The notes below the pieces were generated by a model, which saw nothing but the letters and a program-made list of their open reading frames with translations, had not been told where the DNA came from and did no database searches. A program made the position numbers and the translations under genes. 64,000 nucleotides of DNA from Actinomadura hallensis (lineage in GTDB: Bacteria > Actinomycetota > Actinomycetes > Streptosporangiales > Streptosporangiaceae), in contig NZ_VFPO01000001.1 of the NCBI RefSeq assembly GCF_006716765.1, forward strand, positions 5,828,001 to 5,892,000, read 5' to 3'. Below are positions 26,585 to 36,841 of the stretch, in pieces. Within the stretch, counting starts at the first letter, position 1. Every line of letters begins with the position of its first letter.

Positions 26585-27303
26585 GCGATCGACTCCTCTC
26601 TGGCCATCGCGCGGAGCCGGGCCAGTGCCCGGTGCTGCGCCACCCGTACCGCCCCAGCGGACATGCCCAGCACATTACCGGTCTCCTCGGCCGACAGGCC
26701 CGCCACCACGCGCAGCAGCACGAGCTCGCGCTGGTGGTCGGGCAGCCGCGTCAGCAGCTCTCGGGCGCGCTGCGCCTCGATGTAGCGCACCACCGTCTCC
26801 TCGGGACCGGGACGGTCGTCGGGGCCGTCCGGCAGGTCCTCGGTGGGCACCGCCGCGCGGACCGCGCTGCGCAGCGCATCGGCGATCTTGTGGGCGGCGA
26901 TGCCGAAGACGAAGGACGCGAAGGGCCGGCCCATGTCCCGGTAGCGGGGCAGGGCCGACAGGACGGCGATGCAGACCTCCTGGGCCACATCGTCGGCGAT
27001 GTGGTACTGCCCGGAGACCCGTCCGAGCCGGGCCCGGCAGTACCGGACGATCATGGGGCGGACCTCGGCGATGAGGACCTCGATGGCGCCCGGGTCGCCC
27101 TGGACCGCGAGGTTCGTCAGCTCCCTGAGGTCGCCGTCGCCCGCATGTGCCGCGCGGAGCGCACGGATCCCACGGCCGGTGTCGTGGGACGGTGGAGGGG
27201 CGGGCCCTCCCGAGGGGGCGACAGCGCGCGCGGCCATGGTCCCGGCGTAGCTTCCCTCGGTCACGTCAAGCATGATGCCCAGCACTCCCGGGCGTGTCTC
27301 CAC
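26581..27303 (-). CDS. sigD: ECF-type RNA polymerase sigma factor SigD
   Basis: A 240-residue ECF sigma factor. Region 2 includes HIADDVAQEVCIAVLSALPR and FASFVFGIAAHKIADALR; region 4 is LPDHQRELVLLRVVAGLSAE followed by AGAVRVAQHRALARLR. Its place between the anti-sigma gene and groEL1 matches M. tuberculosis sigD. GTG at 27303 (GAGG upstream) is used; ATG at 27273 is possible. Its activity is presumably held in check by the coupled RsdA-like protein until proteolysis. Unlike mycobacteria, no whiB3 gene lies between it and groEL1. Confidence 0.9.
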   Translation of the reverse strand: METRPGVLGIMLDVTEGSYAGTMAARAVAPSGGPAPPPSHDTGRGIRALRAAHAGDGDLRELTNLAVQGDPGAIEVLIAEVRPMIVRYCRARLGRVSGQYHIADDVAQEVCIAVLSALPRYRDMGRPFASFVFGIAAHKIADALRSAVRAAVPTEDLPDGPDDRPGPEETVVRYIEAQRARELLTRLPDHQRELVLLRVVAGLSAEETGNVLGMSAGAVRVAQHRALARLRAMAREESIA

Positions 27304-27458
27304 CGTCCTCTACAACGGAATGGTCACAGTGCTGGAGCGATCCTGGAGATACTACTCATCGCGCCCACGCGATCACAACGAGTTCCCCGGAAATCGGGTC
27401 GCTGCACCGCCAGAAACCGCGCATACAGCCAGAAACAGCTCAATGGGTTAGGAAAAAC

Positions 27459-27490
27459 CGAGACCCCCGCCCGGACGGGCGGGGGTCTCG
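27459..27490 (-). terminator. Rho-independent terminator of groES-groEL1
   Basis: Perfect 15-bp arms (27459-27473 and 27476-27490) with a two-base centre lie 62 bp past the groEL stop. Reading the minus strand, the stem is followed by GGTTTTTCCT, giving a true U-tract. Confidence 0.9.
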
Positions 27491-27551
27491 CGAGTCGTCT
27501 CCGGGCGGGGCGAGCCGCACGCCCGCCCGGCGAACGAGGCCGGGAACGGAC

Positions 27552-29174
<1,623 letters not shown>

Positions 29175-29259
29175 GCGGATTCTCCTCTTCACGCGATTCC
29201 GCCCCGGGCAGCCCCGCCGAAGGCGGCGCCGACCGGGGCGGATGCATCACGTCTCGTGA

Positions 29260-29568
29260 CTACTTCTCGACGACCGCGAGGACGTCGCGGGACGAGAGGA
29301 CGAGGTACTCCTCGTTGTTGTACTTGACCTCGGTGCCGCCGTACTTGCTGTAGAGCACGACGTCGCCGACCTTGACGTCGACCGGCACGCGCTCGCCCTT
29401 GTCGTCGACGCGGCCGGGGCCGACGGCGATGACGGTGCCCTCCTGGGGCTTCTCCTTCGCGGTGTCCGGAATGACCAGGCCGGACGCGGTGGTGGTCTCG
29501 GCCTCAAGCGGCTGGACGACGATGCGGTCCTCGAGCGGCTTGAGAGTGACCTTGGTGGCGGTCGTCAC
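29260..29568 (-). CDS. groS: 10 kDa co-chaperonin GroES
   Basis: A 102-residue GroES with the usual LKPLEDRIVVQPLEAE start, the mobile loop TTASGLVIPDTAKEK, and the closing VLSSRDVLAVVE. The GTG at 29568 has GGGGAGG about eight bases upstream. A CIRCE operator lies about 125 bp upstream. It forms the lid of the GroEL chamber and is co-transcribed with groEL1. Confidence 0.96.
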   Translation of the reverse strand: MTTATKVTLKPLEDRIVVQPLEAETTTASGLVIPDTAKEKPQEGTVIAVGPGRVDDKGERVPVDVKVGDVVLYSKYGGTEVKYNNEEYLVLSSRDVLAVVEK

Positions 29569-29692
29569 GATCTGACCTCCCCTTCGATTGGTCCTCGGCC
29601 GGCCGTGTAGGGCCGGCCAGCACATGTGACAGAAGAGGCGACCCTGGACCGGCCTGTCGTCGCGGGTGCCAGACCGACCTTTGTCGCTGTGG

Positions 29693-29719
29693 TTGGCACT
29701 CTCGACATGAGAGTGCCAG
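29693..29719. promoter_or_regulatory. CIRCE operator (HrcA site) for groES-groEL1
   Basis: TGGCACTC-N9-GAGTGCCA (29694-29718) matches the CIRCE consensus TTAGCACTC-N9-GAGTGCTAA in core and spacing. HrcA would repress the groES-groEL1 operon here and release it on heat shock. Confidence 0.92.
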
Positions 29720-29816
29720 TCATGGAGACTATTCCGTGCCCGTTACCCCGTCAACACGGACACGAACACACCGATGGCGTGCCGTCTCCCGTTCACCGGC
29801 CGCTAACTTTCACCTC

Positions 29817-31034
29817 ATGGACATAGCGTCGTTCCAGGCCCTGACCACCCCCTCGGGCCAGGCGCTCCTCGGCGAGGCGTCCGGCCTGGACGTGAGCGAG
29901 GACGGGCTGCTCACGACGGCGTCTAAGCTGCGGGAACGGCACGATCCCGGGCTGGTCTCGGCGGCCCTCACCCAGGTGCGGCTGCGCCGGCGGGCCCGCG
30001 CCAAGTTCGACGTCGACGCCGACCGCATGTACTTCACCCAGGCCGGGCTCGAACAGGCGACCCGCGCGAGCGTGGCCCACTACAGGGCGCGGCGGTTCGC
30101 GGAGAAGCTGCCCGGCGCGCGTGTGCTGGAACTGGGGTGCGGGATAGGAGGCGACCTCATCGCACGGGCTCGGATGGGGCTCGCCGGAGAGGGCGTGGAG
30201 CTCGACCCCCTGACCGCTGAGGTGGCCCGGGCGAACATAGCCGCCCAGGGGCTGGAGGATCTCGTCTCTGTCCGCGTGGGCGATGCGACCAAAGAGGACC
30301 TGCACGGCTTCGGAGCGGTCTTCGCCGACCCCGGGCGGCGTACTGCACGAGGTCGGGTCTTCGATCCCCGCGCCTATGAACCGCCCTTGGACGTGGTCCT
30401 GAACCTGGCCTGCCGCGCGCCCGCCGCCTGCGTGAAGGTCGCGCCGGGCATACCGCATGAGGCCGTCCCGGACGGCGCGGAAGCCGAGTGGGTGTCCGTC
30501 GGCGGCGATGTCAAAGAGGCCGCATTGTGGCTCGGCGAACTCGCAGGGGACGTGGGCCGGCGGGCCACCCTCCTCACCTCCGACCATGACCCCCGGGTGT
30601 GCACGCTCACCCCGCACGGCCTGGGCGACCCGGACGTGCGCTCGTGGGGCCGCTACCTGTACGAGCCGGACGGCGCCGTGATACGCGCACACCTCGTCGC
30701 CGAGGTCGCGGAGCTGGTGGGCGGCGCGCTCGCCGATCCCCACATCGCCTACGTCACGTCCGACCGGCTGTGCTGCACGCCGTTCGCGTCCGTGTACGAG
30801 GTCGAGGACGTGATGCCGTTCTCGGTCAAGCGCCTCCGCGCGGAGCTGCGCCGCCGCGGGGTCGGCGTCCTCACCGTGAAGAAGCGCGGCTCGGCCGTCG
30901 ACGTCGACCGCCTGCGCCGCGAGCTGGGCTTCGCGGGCCGCCGCGCCCCCCGGGACGCCCCCGAGCTGACCGTGGTCGTGACCCGCGTGGGCCGCACCCC
31001 GGTCGCCCTGCTCACCCGTCCCGTCCCGAACTGA
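29817..31034 (+). CDS. Class I SAM-dependent methyltransferase, THUMP-like domain
   Basis: A 405-residue protein. A helical N-terminus leads into a Rossmann methyltransferase fold whose motif I is VLELGCGIGGDLIARA (residues about 100-115) and whose next acidic strand is GEGVELD. The C-terminal 80 residues (ELRRRGVGVLTVKKRG onward) match the THUMP-like domain of this family. The substrate is probably RNA, by analogy to THUMP proteins, but is not established. The ATG at 29817 begins MDIASFQALTTP, the conserved start. It is divergent from groES. Confidence 0.87.
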   Translation: MDIASFQALTTPSGQALLGEASGLDVSEDGLLTTASKLRERHDPGLVSAALTQVRLRRRARAKFDVDADRMYFTQAGLEQATRASVAHYRARRFAEKLPGARVLELGCGIGGDLIARARMGLAGEGVELDPLTAEVARANIAAQGLEDLVSVRVGDATKEDLHGFGAVFADPGRRTARGRVFDPRAYEPPLDVVLNLACRAPAACVKVAPGIPHEAVPDGAEAEWVSVGGDVKEAALWLGELAGDVGRRATLLTSDHDPRVCTLTPHGLGDPDVRSWGRYLYEPDGAVIRAHLVAEVAELVGGALADPHIAYVTSDRLCCTPFASVYEVEDVMPFSVKRLRAELRRRGVGVLTVKKRGSAVDVDRLRRELGFAGRRAPRDAPELTVVVTRVGRTPVALLTRPVPN

Positions 31035-31702
31035 CGGACTCCACACGCGCCCTGCCGCCCTCTGGGCGCCGGGCGGGCGTGGTGGGCCGCCGCGGATCCG
31101 GGATCGAGCCCAAAGATCTTCCCGGGGAGGGCGGAGGCCAAGGGCGGGCGCGCGGCGCACCACGGCCGCGTAAATGAACGGCGCGTTCGAGCATTGTCTT
31201 CGCAATGCATTGCGGGCATCCGGCAAGGCCGCGGGACGGCCGGAGAATCGGCGCGGCGGGCGGGAAGGGGCGGGGAAACACCAAGACATGTTCAGCGGCC
31301 GGGACTCGGGCGCCCCCGAATACGTCATCGAAATTGCCCGGCACCGCCCGCGCTTCATCACGTTTCCGCGCACACGTGTGAGCCGCATCGTATTCGGCGG
31401 CGGTTCGCGAACTGCCGATGTTGGGCGAGATGTACGGACAGAGCACCGCGCGGCGGCCGCGCCGCACCGGCCCTGCGTCCGTGCACACGCCCACCAACGC
31501 CCCGATGACGGCAAAGCAGCTATTCCGCGTGCGCCCGCCGAACATTCGCCAATCTCTCCATTGGGATAACAGGCGCATCCCACAGAACTCACAATGTTCT
31601 CTGCTACCCGTAATAGCGGCGCTCCACACGCACTACAGTGGCCTCTCCAGAGATTCATTGCCGTGCGTCATTTCGTCGCGCCGGCACACGAAGGAGCATC
31701 GG
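31035..31702. other. 668-bp intergenic region with overlapping palindromes
   Basis: No convincing gene is seen. At 31191-31213 the motif GCATTG / GCAATG occurs three times as two overlapping inverted repeats: GCATTG-N6-CAATGC, and the 12-bp palindrome GCAATGCATTGC at 31202-31213. The part from 31500 to 31700 is AT-richer and presumably holds the promoter of the coiled-coil gene. Confidence 0.5.
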
Positions 31703-33352
31703 GTGGAAACGAATCACAACTTCCTGCAGACGGGAGGTCAACCGGTCTCGGATCGGATGCGGGAGTTGCTCGCCCGTGCGGCGCAGGACCACGTCTATGA
31801 ACAGCGCTCACAGGGTCAGGTCCTCGACGAGATCCGCCAGCGGCTGGAGGGCATGGAGTGGCTGCTGCGCGAGGTCCGCGAGCGGGAGCTGAGCGGGCTG
31901 ACCGGGCAGATCGACAGCGTCCGCGGGCAGGTCGACGAGCTGGCCGGCAAACCCCCGGAGTGGGCCGAGGGCCTGGCCGAGCACCTGGAGGCGTTCGGCG
32001 ACCGGGTCAAGCCCGTCGCCGAGCTGCCCGCGCTGTGGGCCGACGTCGGCGTCGTCGCAGAGAACGTCGACGAGGGTCTGACGCGCATCCAGGCCGTCCT
32101 CGACTCCGCGCAGCACATCACCGACGCCACGCAGCAGGCGTCGCAGCGCATGGACGAGATGACCAAGCGGCTGGACAAGCTCCAGGGCAGCATGGAGGCC
32201 GCGTCCGTCCGCTTCAACCGGCTCGACAAGTCGCTCGCGGAGCTCGGCCACCGCTCCGAGCGGCTCGAACACTCGATCAACGGCGTCACGGCACGGGTCG
32301 ACCAGGCCCTCGGCGAGATGGCCGAGCGGATGGAGCAGGGGCTCGAGGCGGTCGGCGGCCGGGTCGAGGGCGTCGGCGGCAGGCTCGACGGCCTGGACGG
32401 GCGGCTCGACGGCGTCGACGGGCGGCTCGAGGGGCTGTCCGGCAAGATGGACGGCCTCGACGGCCGCTTCGAGGGCATCGACGGCCGCATCGACGGCGTC
32501 GGCGAGCGGATCGGCCGGCTCCCCGCCACCCTGGAGATCGCCGAGCTGCACCGGCTGCTGAACGAGATCGCGCAGCGCCCGGCGGCCGAGTACGGCGACC
32601 GGTTCGACGCGCTGGAGAAGCACCTCGCCGACGCGGTCGACCCGCTGATCGAGGAGCTGCGCGCCCGCCCCGACCGCGACGAGGTCAAGGCCACGATGTC
32701 GCAGATCGCCGAGACCGCCTACAGCGACGTCGCCCGGCGCATGGACGAGTTCTCCCGCCGGTTCGAGGACGTGCACGACGACGTCCGCAAGCGCATCGAG
32801 AACATCCACGAGGAGGTCGCCAGGCGGGTCGACGGCGCGCTGGAGGAGTTCACCACGCAGGTCGACATCGTCTCCCGCCGCGTGGAGTCGGTGCACGCCG
32901 ACGTCACCAAGCAGGTGGAGTCCGTCCACCACGAGGTGTCACGGCAGGTGACCGGCGTCCACGAGGACTTCGGCAAGCGGATCGGCGACATCCACGCCGA
33001 CGTCACACGGCAGGTCGGCAGCATCCACGAGGACGTCGCCAAGCAGGTCGGCACCATGCAGGAGGACGTCGCGCGGCAGGTCGGCGGGGTGCACGACGAG
33101 TTCGCGCGGCGCGTGGAGGGCATGCAGGACGAGGCCGGGCGGCGCGCCGAGGCCGCGCAGGCCGAGTTCGTCAAGCGGTTCGCCCACGTCGAGGAGGAGG
33201 TCGGCCGGAAGGTCGACGGGGTCCACGAAGAGGTGGCCAAGCAGGTCAACGCGGTGCACGAGGACGTGCTGAAGCGGCTGTCCACGCTGGAGGAGACGAT
33301 GCTCGCGCTCGCCGAGGCGCTGCTGCGCCCGCGGCGCGAGTCGAAGGACTGA
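31703..33352 (+). CDS. Long coiled-coil / apolipoprotein-like repeat protein
   Basis: A 549-residue protein almost wholly of amphipathic helix. Residues about 213-279 repeat a seven-residue unit (GRLDGLD, GRLDGVD, GRLEGLS, GKMDGLD). Residues about 353-529 repeat an 11-residue unit of the type HEDVAKQVGSI, as in apolipoprotein A/E and LEA-like proteins. There is no signal peptide or membrane segment. The GTG at 31703 follows AAGGAG by seven bases. It could be a cytoskeletal or scaffold element or a lipid-binding helix bundle; no function is assigned. Neighbours give no clue. Confidence 0.82.
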   Translation: METNHNFLQTGGQPVSDRMRELLARAAQDHVYEQRSQGQVLDEIRQRLEGMEWLLREVRERELSGLTGQIDSVRGQVDELAGKPPEWAEGLAEHLEAFGDRVKPVAELPALWADVGVVAENVDEGLTRIQAVLDSAQHITDATQQASQRMDEMTKRLDKLQGSMEAASVRFNRLDKSLAELGHRSERLEHSINGVTARVDQALGEMAERMEQGLEAVGGRVEGVGGRLDGLDGRLDGVDGRLEGLSGKMDGLDGRFEGIDGRIDGVGERIGRLPATLEIAELHRLLNEIAQRPAAEYGDRFDALEKHLADAVDPLIEELRARPDRDEVKATMSQIAETAYSDVARRMDEFSRRFEDVHDDVRKRIENIHEEVARRVDGALEEFTTQVDIVSRRVESVHADVTKQVESVHHEVSRQVTGVHEDFGKRIGDIHADVTRQVGSIHEDVAKQVGTMQEDVARQVGGVHDEFARRVEGMQDEAGRRAEAAQAEFVKRFAHVEEEVGRKVDGVHEEVAKQVNAVHEDVLKRLSTLEETMLALAEALLRPRRESKD

Positions 33353-33556
33353 CCGGCGCCCGTTGCGGGTGGGGCCTTGACCGGCCCCACCCCGTGCCCA
33401 CCCGGCGGCAACCGGATACCCAACGGGATCCGCGACGTTCGTCCGGTAAATCGCCGTGTAGGCCGAAGATGCTCCCTCAACACGCCGCGATGGCGTGCTG
33501 TTCGTTACGTTCCGTCTTCACAAAATCACTCCCCATACCGTTCGGAATCCGTTTAC

Positions 33557-34498
33557 ATGGATCAGGTGACTCGCACACCGGCTCCCTGCCTCCCGACCGG
33601 CGCCCCGCCCGCCGACACCGCCCTGCGCTGGGTGGAGGAGTGTCTCGGCAAGGGCTCCGAGGTGCGCATGGTCCGGCCGCTTCCCGGTGGCTCCGCCCAC
33701 GCCAACCACGCCCTGCTCGTGGAGAGCCGGTCCGGCAGCGCCCACCGGCTCGTCCTGCGCCGCTGGACGGCGCGCGGCCCCGAGGACGCCCGCCGCCGCT
33801 ACGACGCCGCCGCGTTCTCCCCCGAACGCGAGATCGCCGCGCTGGCCCTGCTCGCGGGCTGCGAGATCCCCACCCCCGCCCTCGTCGCCGCCGACCCGGC
33901 CGGCGCCTACTGCGACGTCCCCGCCCTGCTCATCACCCGGCTCCCCGGGCACCCGCCGCGCCCGTCCCCCGACGATCTGCCCGAGTACCTCATCCAGCTG
34001 GCCGCCGCGCTGCTGCCCGTGCACGCGCTGAGCGGCGCGTCCACCATGCCGCCGTACATCCCGCACAACCGGCTCGACGTGCGGGTCCCGCCCCGGCACG
34101 CGCTGCGGCCCGAGCTGTGGGAACGCGCCTACGACGTCGCCTCCCGCCCCGCCCCGGAGGCGCCGGCCCGGTTCATCCACCGCGACTACCACGCCGACAA
34201 CACGCTGTGGTCCTACGGCAGGCTCACGGGCGTCGTCGACTGGTCCGACGCCTCGTCCGGGCCGGTCGCCGTCGACGTCGCCCGCATGCGCCGCGGCCTG
34301 GCCCTGCGCTACGGCCCGCAGGTCGCCGACCGTTTCCTGTCCGCCTTCGACCAGGTGTCCGGCGGCCACCTCCACGACCCCTACTGGGACGTCCGCGCCC
34401 TCCTCGACCTGCTGCCCGAGGACGACTGCCAGGCCATGGACGAGGCCGAGGTCCCCCTCTACGAGAACTATCTCGCCCGCCTCCTCGCCGACTGCTGA
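33557..34498 (+). CDS. Aminoglycoside phosphotransferase (APH)-family kinase
   Basis: A 313-residue protein-kinase-like phosphotransferase. The catalytic Brenner motif is FIHRDYHADNTLW and the metal-binding loop is GVVDWSDASSGPVAVDVAR. The N-lobe begins at MVRPLPGGSAHANHALLV. Family members phosphorylate small molecules such as aminoglycosides, homoserine or choline; substrate is not predictable. ATG at 33557 is chosen because the preceding frame codes for an implausible leader. Confidence 0.87.
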   Translation: MDQVTRTPAPCLPTGAPPADTALRWVEECLGKGSEVRMVRPLPGGSAHANHALLVESRSGSAHRLVLRRWTARGPEDARRRYDAAAFSPEREIAALALLAGCEIPTPALVAADPAGAYCDVPALLITRLPGHPPRPSPDDLPEYLIQLAAALLPVHALSGASTMPPYIPHNRLDVRVPPRHALRPELWERAYDVASRPAPEAPARFIHRDYHADNTLWSYGRLTGVVDWSDASSGPVAVDVARMRRGLALRYGPQVADRFLSAFDQVSGGHLHDPYWDVRALLDLLPEDDCQAMDEAEVPLYENYLARLLADC

Positions 34499-34562
34499 AG
34501 CCTGCGGCTCCTGTGCGTCACACGAGGCGGTGGCCGGGACGGCACGAGGCGGAGGGCCGGTG

Positions 34563-35597
34563 TCAGAGGTTGACGGTCTCGATGGGGAGGCTGGAGTCCG
34601 CGGGGAGCCGAAGGTCCGAGGGGGACGCTCCCGACGCGACGAGCTCGGAGCCGAGCGCCGCGACCATGGCGCCGTTGTCGGTGCACAGCTTCGGACGCGG
34701 CACCCGCAGCCGGACGCCCGCGGCCTCGCAGCGCTCCGCCGCCATGGCGCGCAGGCGCGAGTTGGCCGCGACGCCGCCGCCGATCAGCAGGTCGCGGACG
34801 TCGTTGTCCTTGCAGACCTTCAGCGCCTTCTGCGTCAGGACGTCGACCACCGCCTCCTGGAACGACGCCGCCACGTCCGCGACCGGCACCGGCTCCCCGG
34901 CGCGCTCCTTGGCCTCCACCCAGCGGGCCACCGCCGTCTTCAGGCCGGAGAACGAGAAGTCGTAGGTCCCGTCGTTGTACTTGCCGCGCGGGAACGCGAT
35001 CGCGTCCGGATCGCCCTCGCGGGCCAGCCGGTCGATGACGGGGCCGCCGGGGAAGCCGAGGTCGAGGACGCGGGCGACCTTGTCGAACGCCTCGCCCGCC
35101 GCGTCGTCCACGGTGGCGCCGAGGGACCGGACGTCGGACGCCACGTCCGGCACCAGCAGCAGCGACGAGTGGCCGCCCGACACGAGCAGCGCCACGCACG
35201 GCTTCGGCAGCGGGCCGTGTTCGAGCTGGTCGACGCACACGTGCGCGGCGAGATGGTTAACGCCGTACAGCGGCTTGCCCAGCGACAACGCGTACGCCTT
35301 GGCCGCCGCCACCCCGACCATCAGCGCGCCGGGCAGCCCCGGGCCGGCCGTCACCGCGAACGCGTCGACGTCGGTGAACGCGACCCCGGCCTCGGCCAGC
35401 GCCCGCTCCACCGTCGGAGCCATCGCCTCCAGGTGCGCCCGCGACGCGACCTCCGGCACGACGCCGCCGAACCGGGCGTGCTGGTCGACGCTGGACGCGA
35501 TGGCGTCCGCCAGAAGGGTGTTCCCCCGCACGATCCCGACACCGGTCTCGTCGCAGGAGGTCTCGATGCCGAGCACCAGCGGCTCGTCCCGAATCAC
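34563..35597 (-). CDS. tsaD: tRNA threonylcarbamoyladenosine transferase subunit TsaD
   Basis: A 344-residue ASKHA-fold protein that transfers threonylcarbamoyl from TC-AMP to A37 of ANN-decoding tRNAs together with TsaB and TsaE. Signatures are LGIETSCDETG at the start, the metal-binding NHLAAHV, and LLVSGGHSSL. The GTG start at 35597 overlaps the rimI stop (GTGA), so translation is coupled. It is the last gene of the tsaB-rimI-tsaD cluster. Confidence 0.96.
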   Translation of the reverse strand: MIRDEPLVLGIETSCDETGVGIVRGNTLLADAIASSVDQHARFGGVVPEVASRAHLEAMAPTVERALAEAGVAFTDVDAFAVTAGPGLPGALMVGVAAAKAYALSLGKPLYGVNHLAAHVCVDQLEHGPLPKPCVALLVSGGHSSLLLVPDVASDVRSLGATVDDAAGEAFDKVARVLDLGFPGGPVIDRLAREGDPDAIAFPRGKYNDGTYDFSFSGLKTAVARWVEAKERAGEPVPVADVAASFQEAVVDVLTQKALKVCKDNDVRDLLIGGGVAANSRLRAMAAERCEAAGVRLRVPRPKLCTDNGAMVAALGSELVASGASPSDLRLPADSSLPIETVNL

Positions 35598-36088
35598 ATG
35601 CTCTCCCTGTTGAAGCCCATGGGCGGGCGGGTCCGGAGCTTGCGGCACATGACGATCGCGTCCGTGCCCGACGGCTGGTAGTAGCCCCTGCGGATCCCGA
35701 CCCGCTCGAACCCGAACCGCTCGTAGAGGCGGCGCGCGGGGTCGTTGTCGGCGCGGACCTCAAGGAACACCGCCTCGCTGTTGCGGCGGACGGCCTCGTC
35801 CAGCAGCTCGGTGAGCAGCGCGGCGCCGGTGCCGCTCCCCCTCCGGTCGGCGCGCACCGCGATGGTCTGCACGTCGGCCTGCCCCCCGGCCGCGGCCAGG
35901 CCCGCGTAGCCGACGATCTCGCCTCCGGAGTCCTCCGCGACGACGTAGTGCCGGGTGCGGGGCTGGTCGGCGAGCTCCCCGCGGAGCATCTCCTCGCTCC
36001 ACGGGTCCTCGGGGAACAGCGTCCGCTCCAGCCGGTGGACGACCGGCAGGTCCGCCATGGTCATCGGCCGCAGGACGACCTCGCTCAC
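35594..36088 (-). CDS. rimI: GNAT acetyltransferase RimI (ribosomal protein S18-alanine)
   Basis: A 164-residue GNAT enzyme with the acetyl-CoA loop VRADRRGSGTGAALL and the closing YERFGFERVGIRRGYY. RimI acetylates the N-terminal Ala of S18 and, in actinobacteria, possibly further N-termini. The GTG at 36088 overlaps the tsaB stop, and its own stop overlaps the tsaD start, both as GTGA. Confidence 0.93.
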   Translation of the reverse strand: MSEVVLRPMTMADLPVVHRLERTLFPEDPWSEEMLRGELADQPRTRHYVVAEDSGGEIVGYAGLAAAGGQADVQTIAVRADRRGSGTGAALLTELLDEAVRRNSEAVFLEVRADNDPARRLYERFGFERVGIRRGYYQPSGTDAIVMCRKLRTRPPMGFNRESM

Positions 36089-36765
36089 GCCGGCGTCACC
36101 CTCTTGCGGGGCCCGGGCTCCCTCGCGTCCGGCCTGCGCAGATAGAGCGGCTCGGGCGGCAGGAGCGCCGGCCCCTTCTTCCCGGACAGGCGCGCGACGG
36201 CCAGCTCCGCGAGGGCGCCGGCGGTGGGCAGCAGCGGCTCGTGGTCCGTTCCGCCAAAGACGGCGGGGTACAGCGCGGCGCCCTCGCCGACGACGGGAAG
36301 CCCCTCGGGCGCCCCGTCCAGCACCTCGGACGGCGCCCCGACCTCGGGTCCTCTGGTGCGCACACGGCAGGAGTCGTACCGCGCCCAGTAGACCTCCCTG
36401 CGGCGGGCGTCCGTCACGACGGCGAACGGCTCGGTCCTCCCGGTGGCCCACGCGATGACGTCCAGCGTGCAGAATCCGTGGACGGGGATGCCGAGCGCCT
36501 CCCCCATGGACCGGGCGGTGACCAGCCCGACCCGGAGCCCGGTGTAGGGACCCGGCCCCACCCCCACGGCGATGGCGCTGAGATCGGCGGGGGCCGCTCC
36601 CGCCTCCGCCATCACGTCCGCGATCGACGGGGTGAGCAGCTCGGTGTGCCTGCGCCGGTCGACCGCCTCGGAGACGCCGCGCGGTGCCGCGCCCTCACCC
36701 GGCGTCCACTCGTACAGCGCCACGGTGATCGCGGCGGTCGCGGTATCGAAAGCCAAGACCAGCAC
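36085..36765 (-). CDS. tsaB: tRNA t6A biosynthesis protein TsaB
   Basis: A 226-residue ASKHA-family partner of TsaD, starting VLVLAFDTATAAITVAL and carrying the VGVGPGPYTGLRVGL motif. TsaB has no catalytic site and scaffolds the TsaD-TsaB dimer. The GTG at 36765 is the natural start. Its usual upstream neighbour tsaE is separated here by the gene for the Gly/Tyr-rich membrane protein. Confidence 0.94.
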   Translation of the reverse strand: MLVLAFDTATAAITVALYEWTPGEGAAPRGVSEAVDRRRHTELLTPSIADVMAEAGAAPADLSAIAVGVGPGPYTGLRVGLVTARSMGEALGIPVHGFCTLDVIAWATGRTEPFAVVTDARRREVYWARYDSCRVRTRGPEVGAPSEVLDGAPEGLPVVGEGAALYPAVFGGTDHEPLLPTAGALAELAVARLSGKKGPALLPPEPLYLRRPDAREPGPRKRVTPA

Positions 36766-36841
36766 GGGTTGTAAGCCTACAGCCCGGTCCAGTGCACGGA
36801 AGCCGCCCGCTTCCGCGCGCTCGCGGCGGCCCGCGGGAGGT

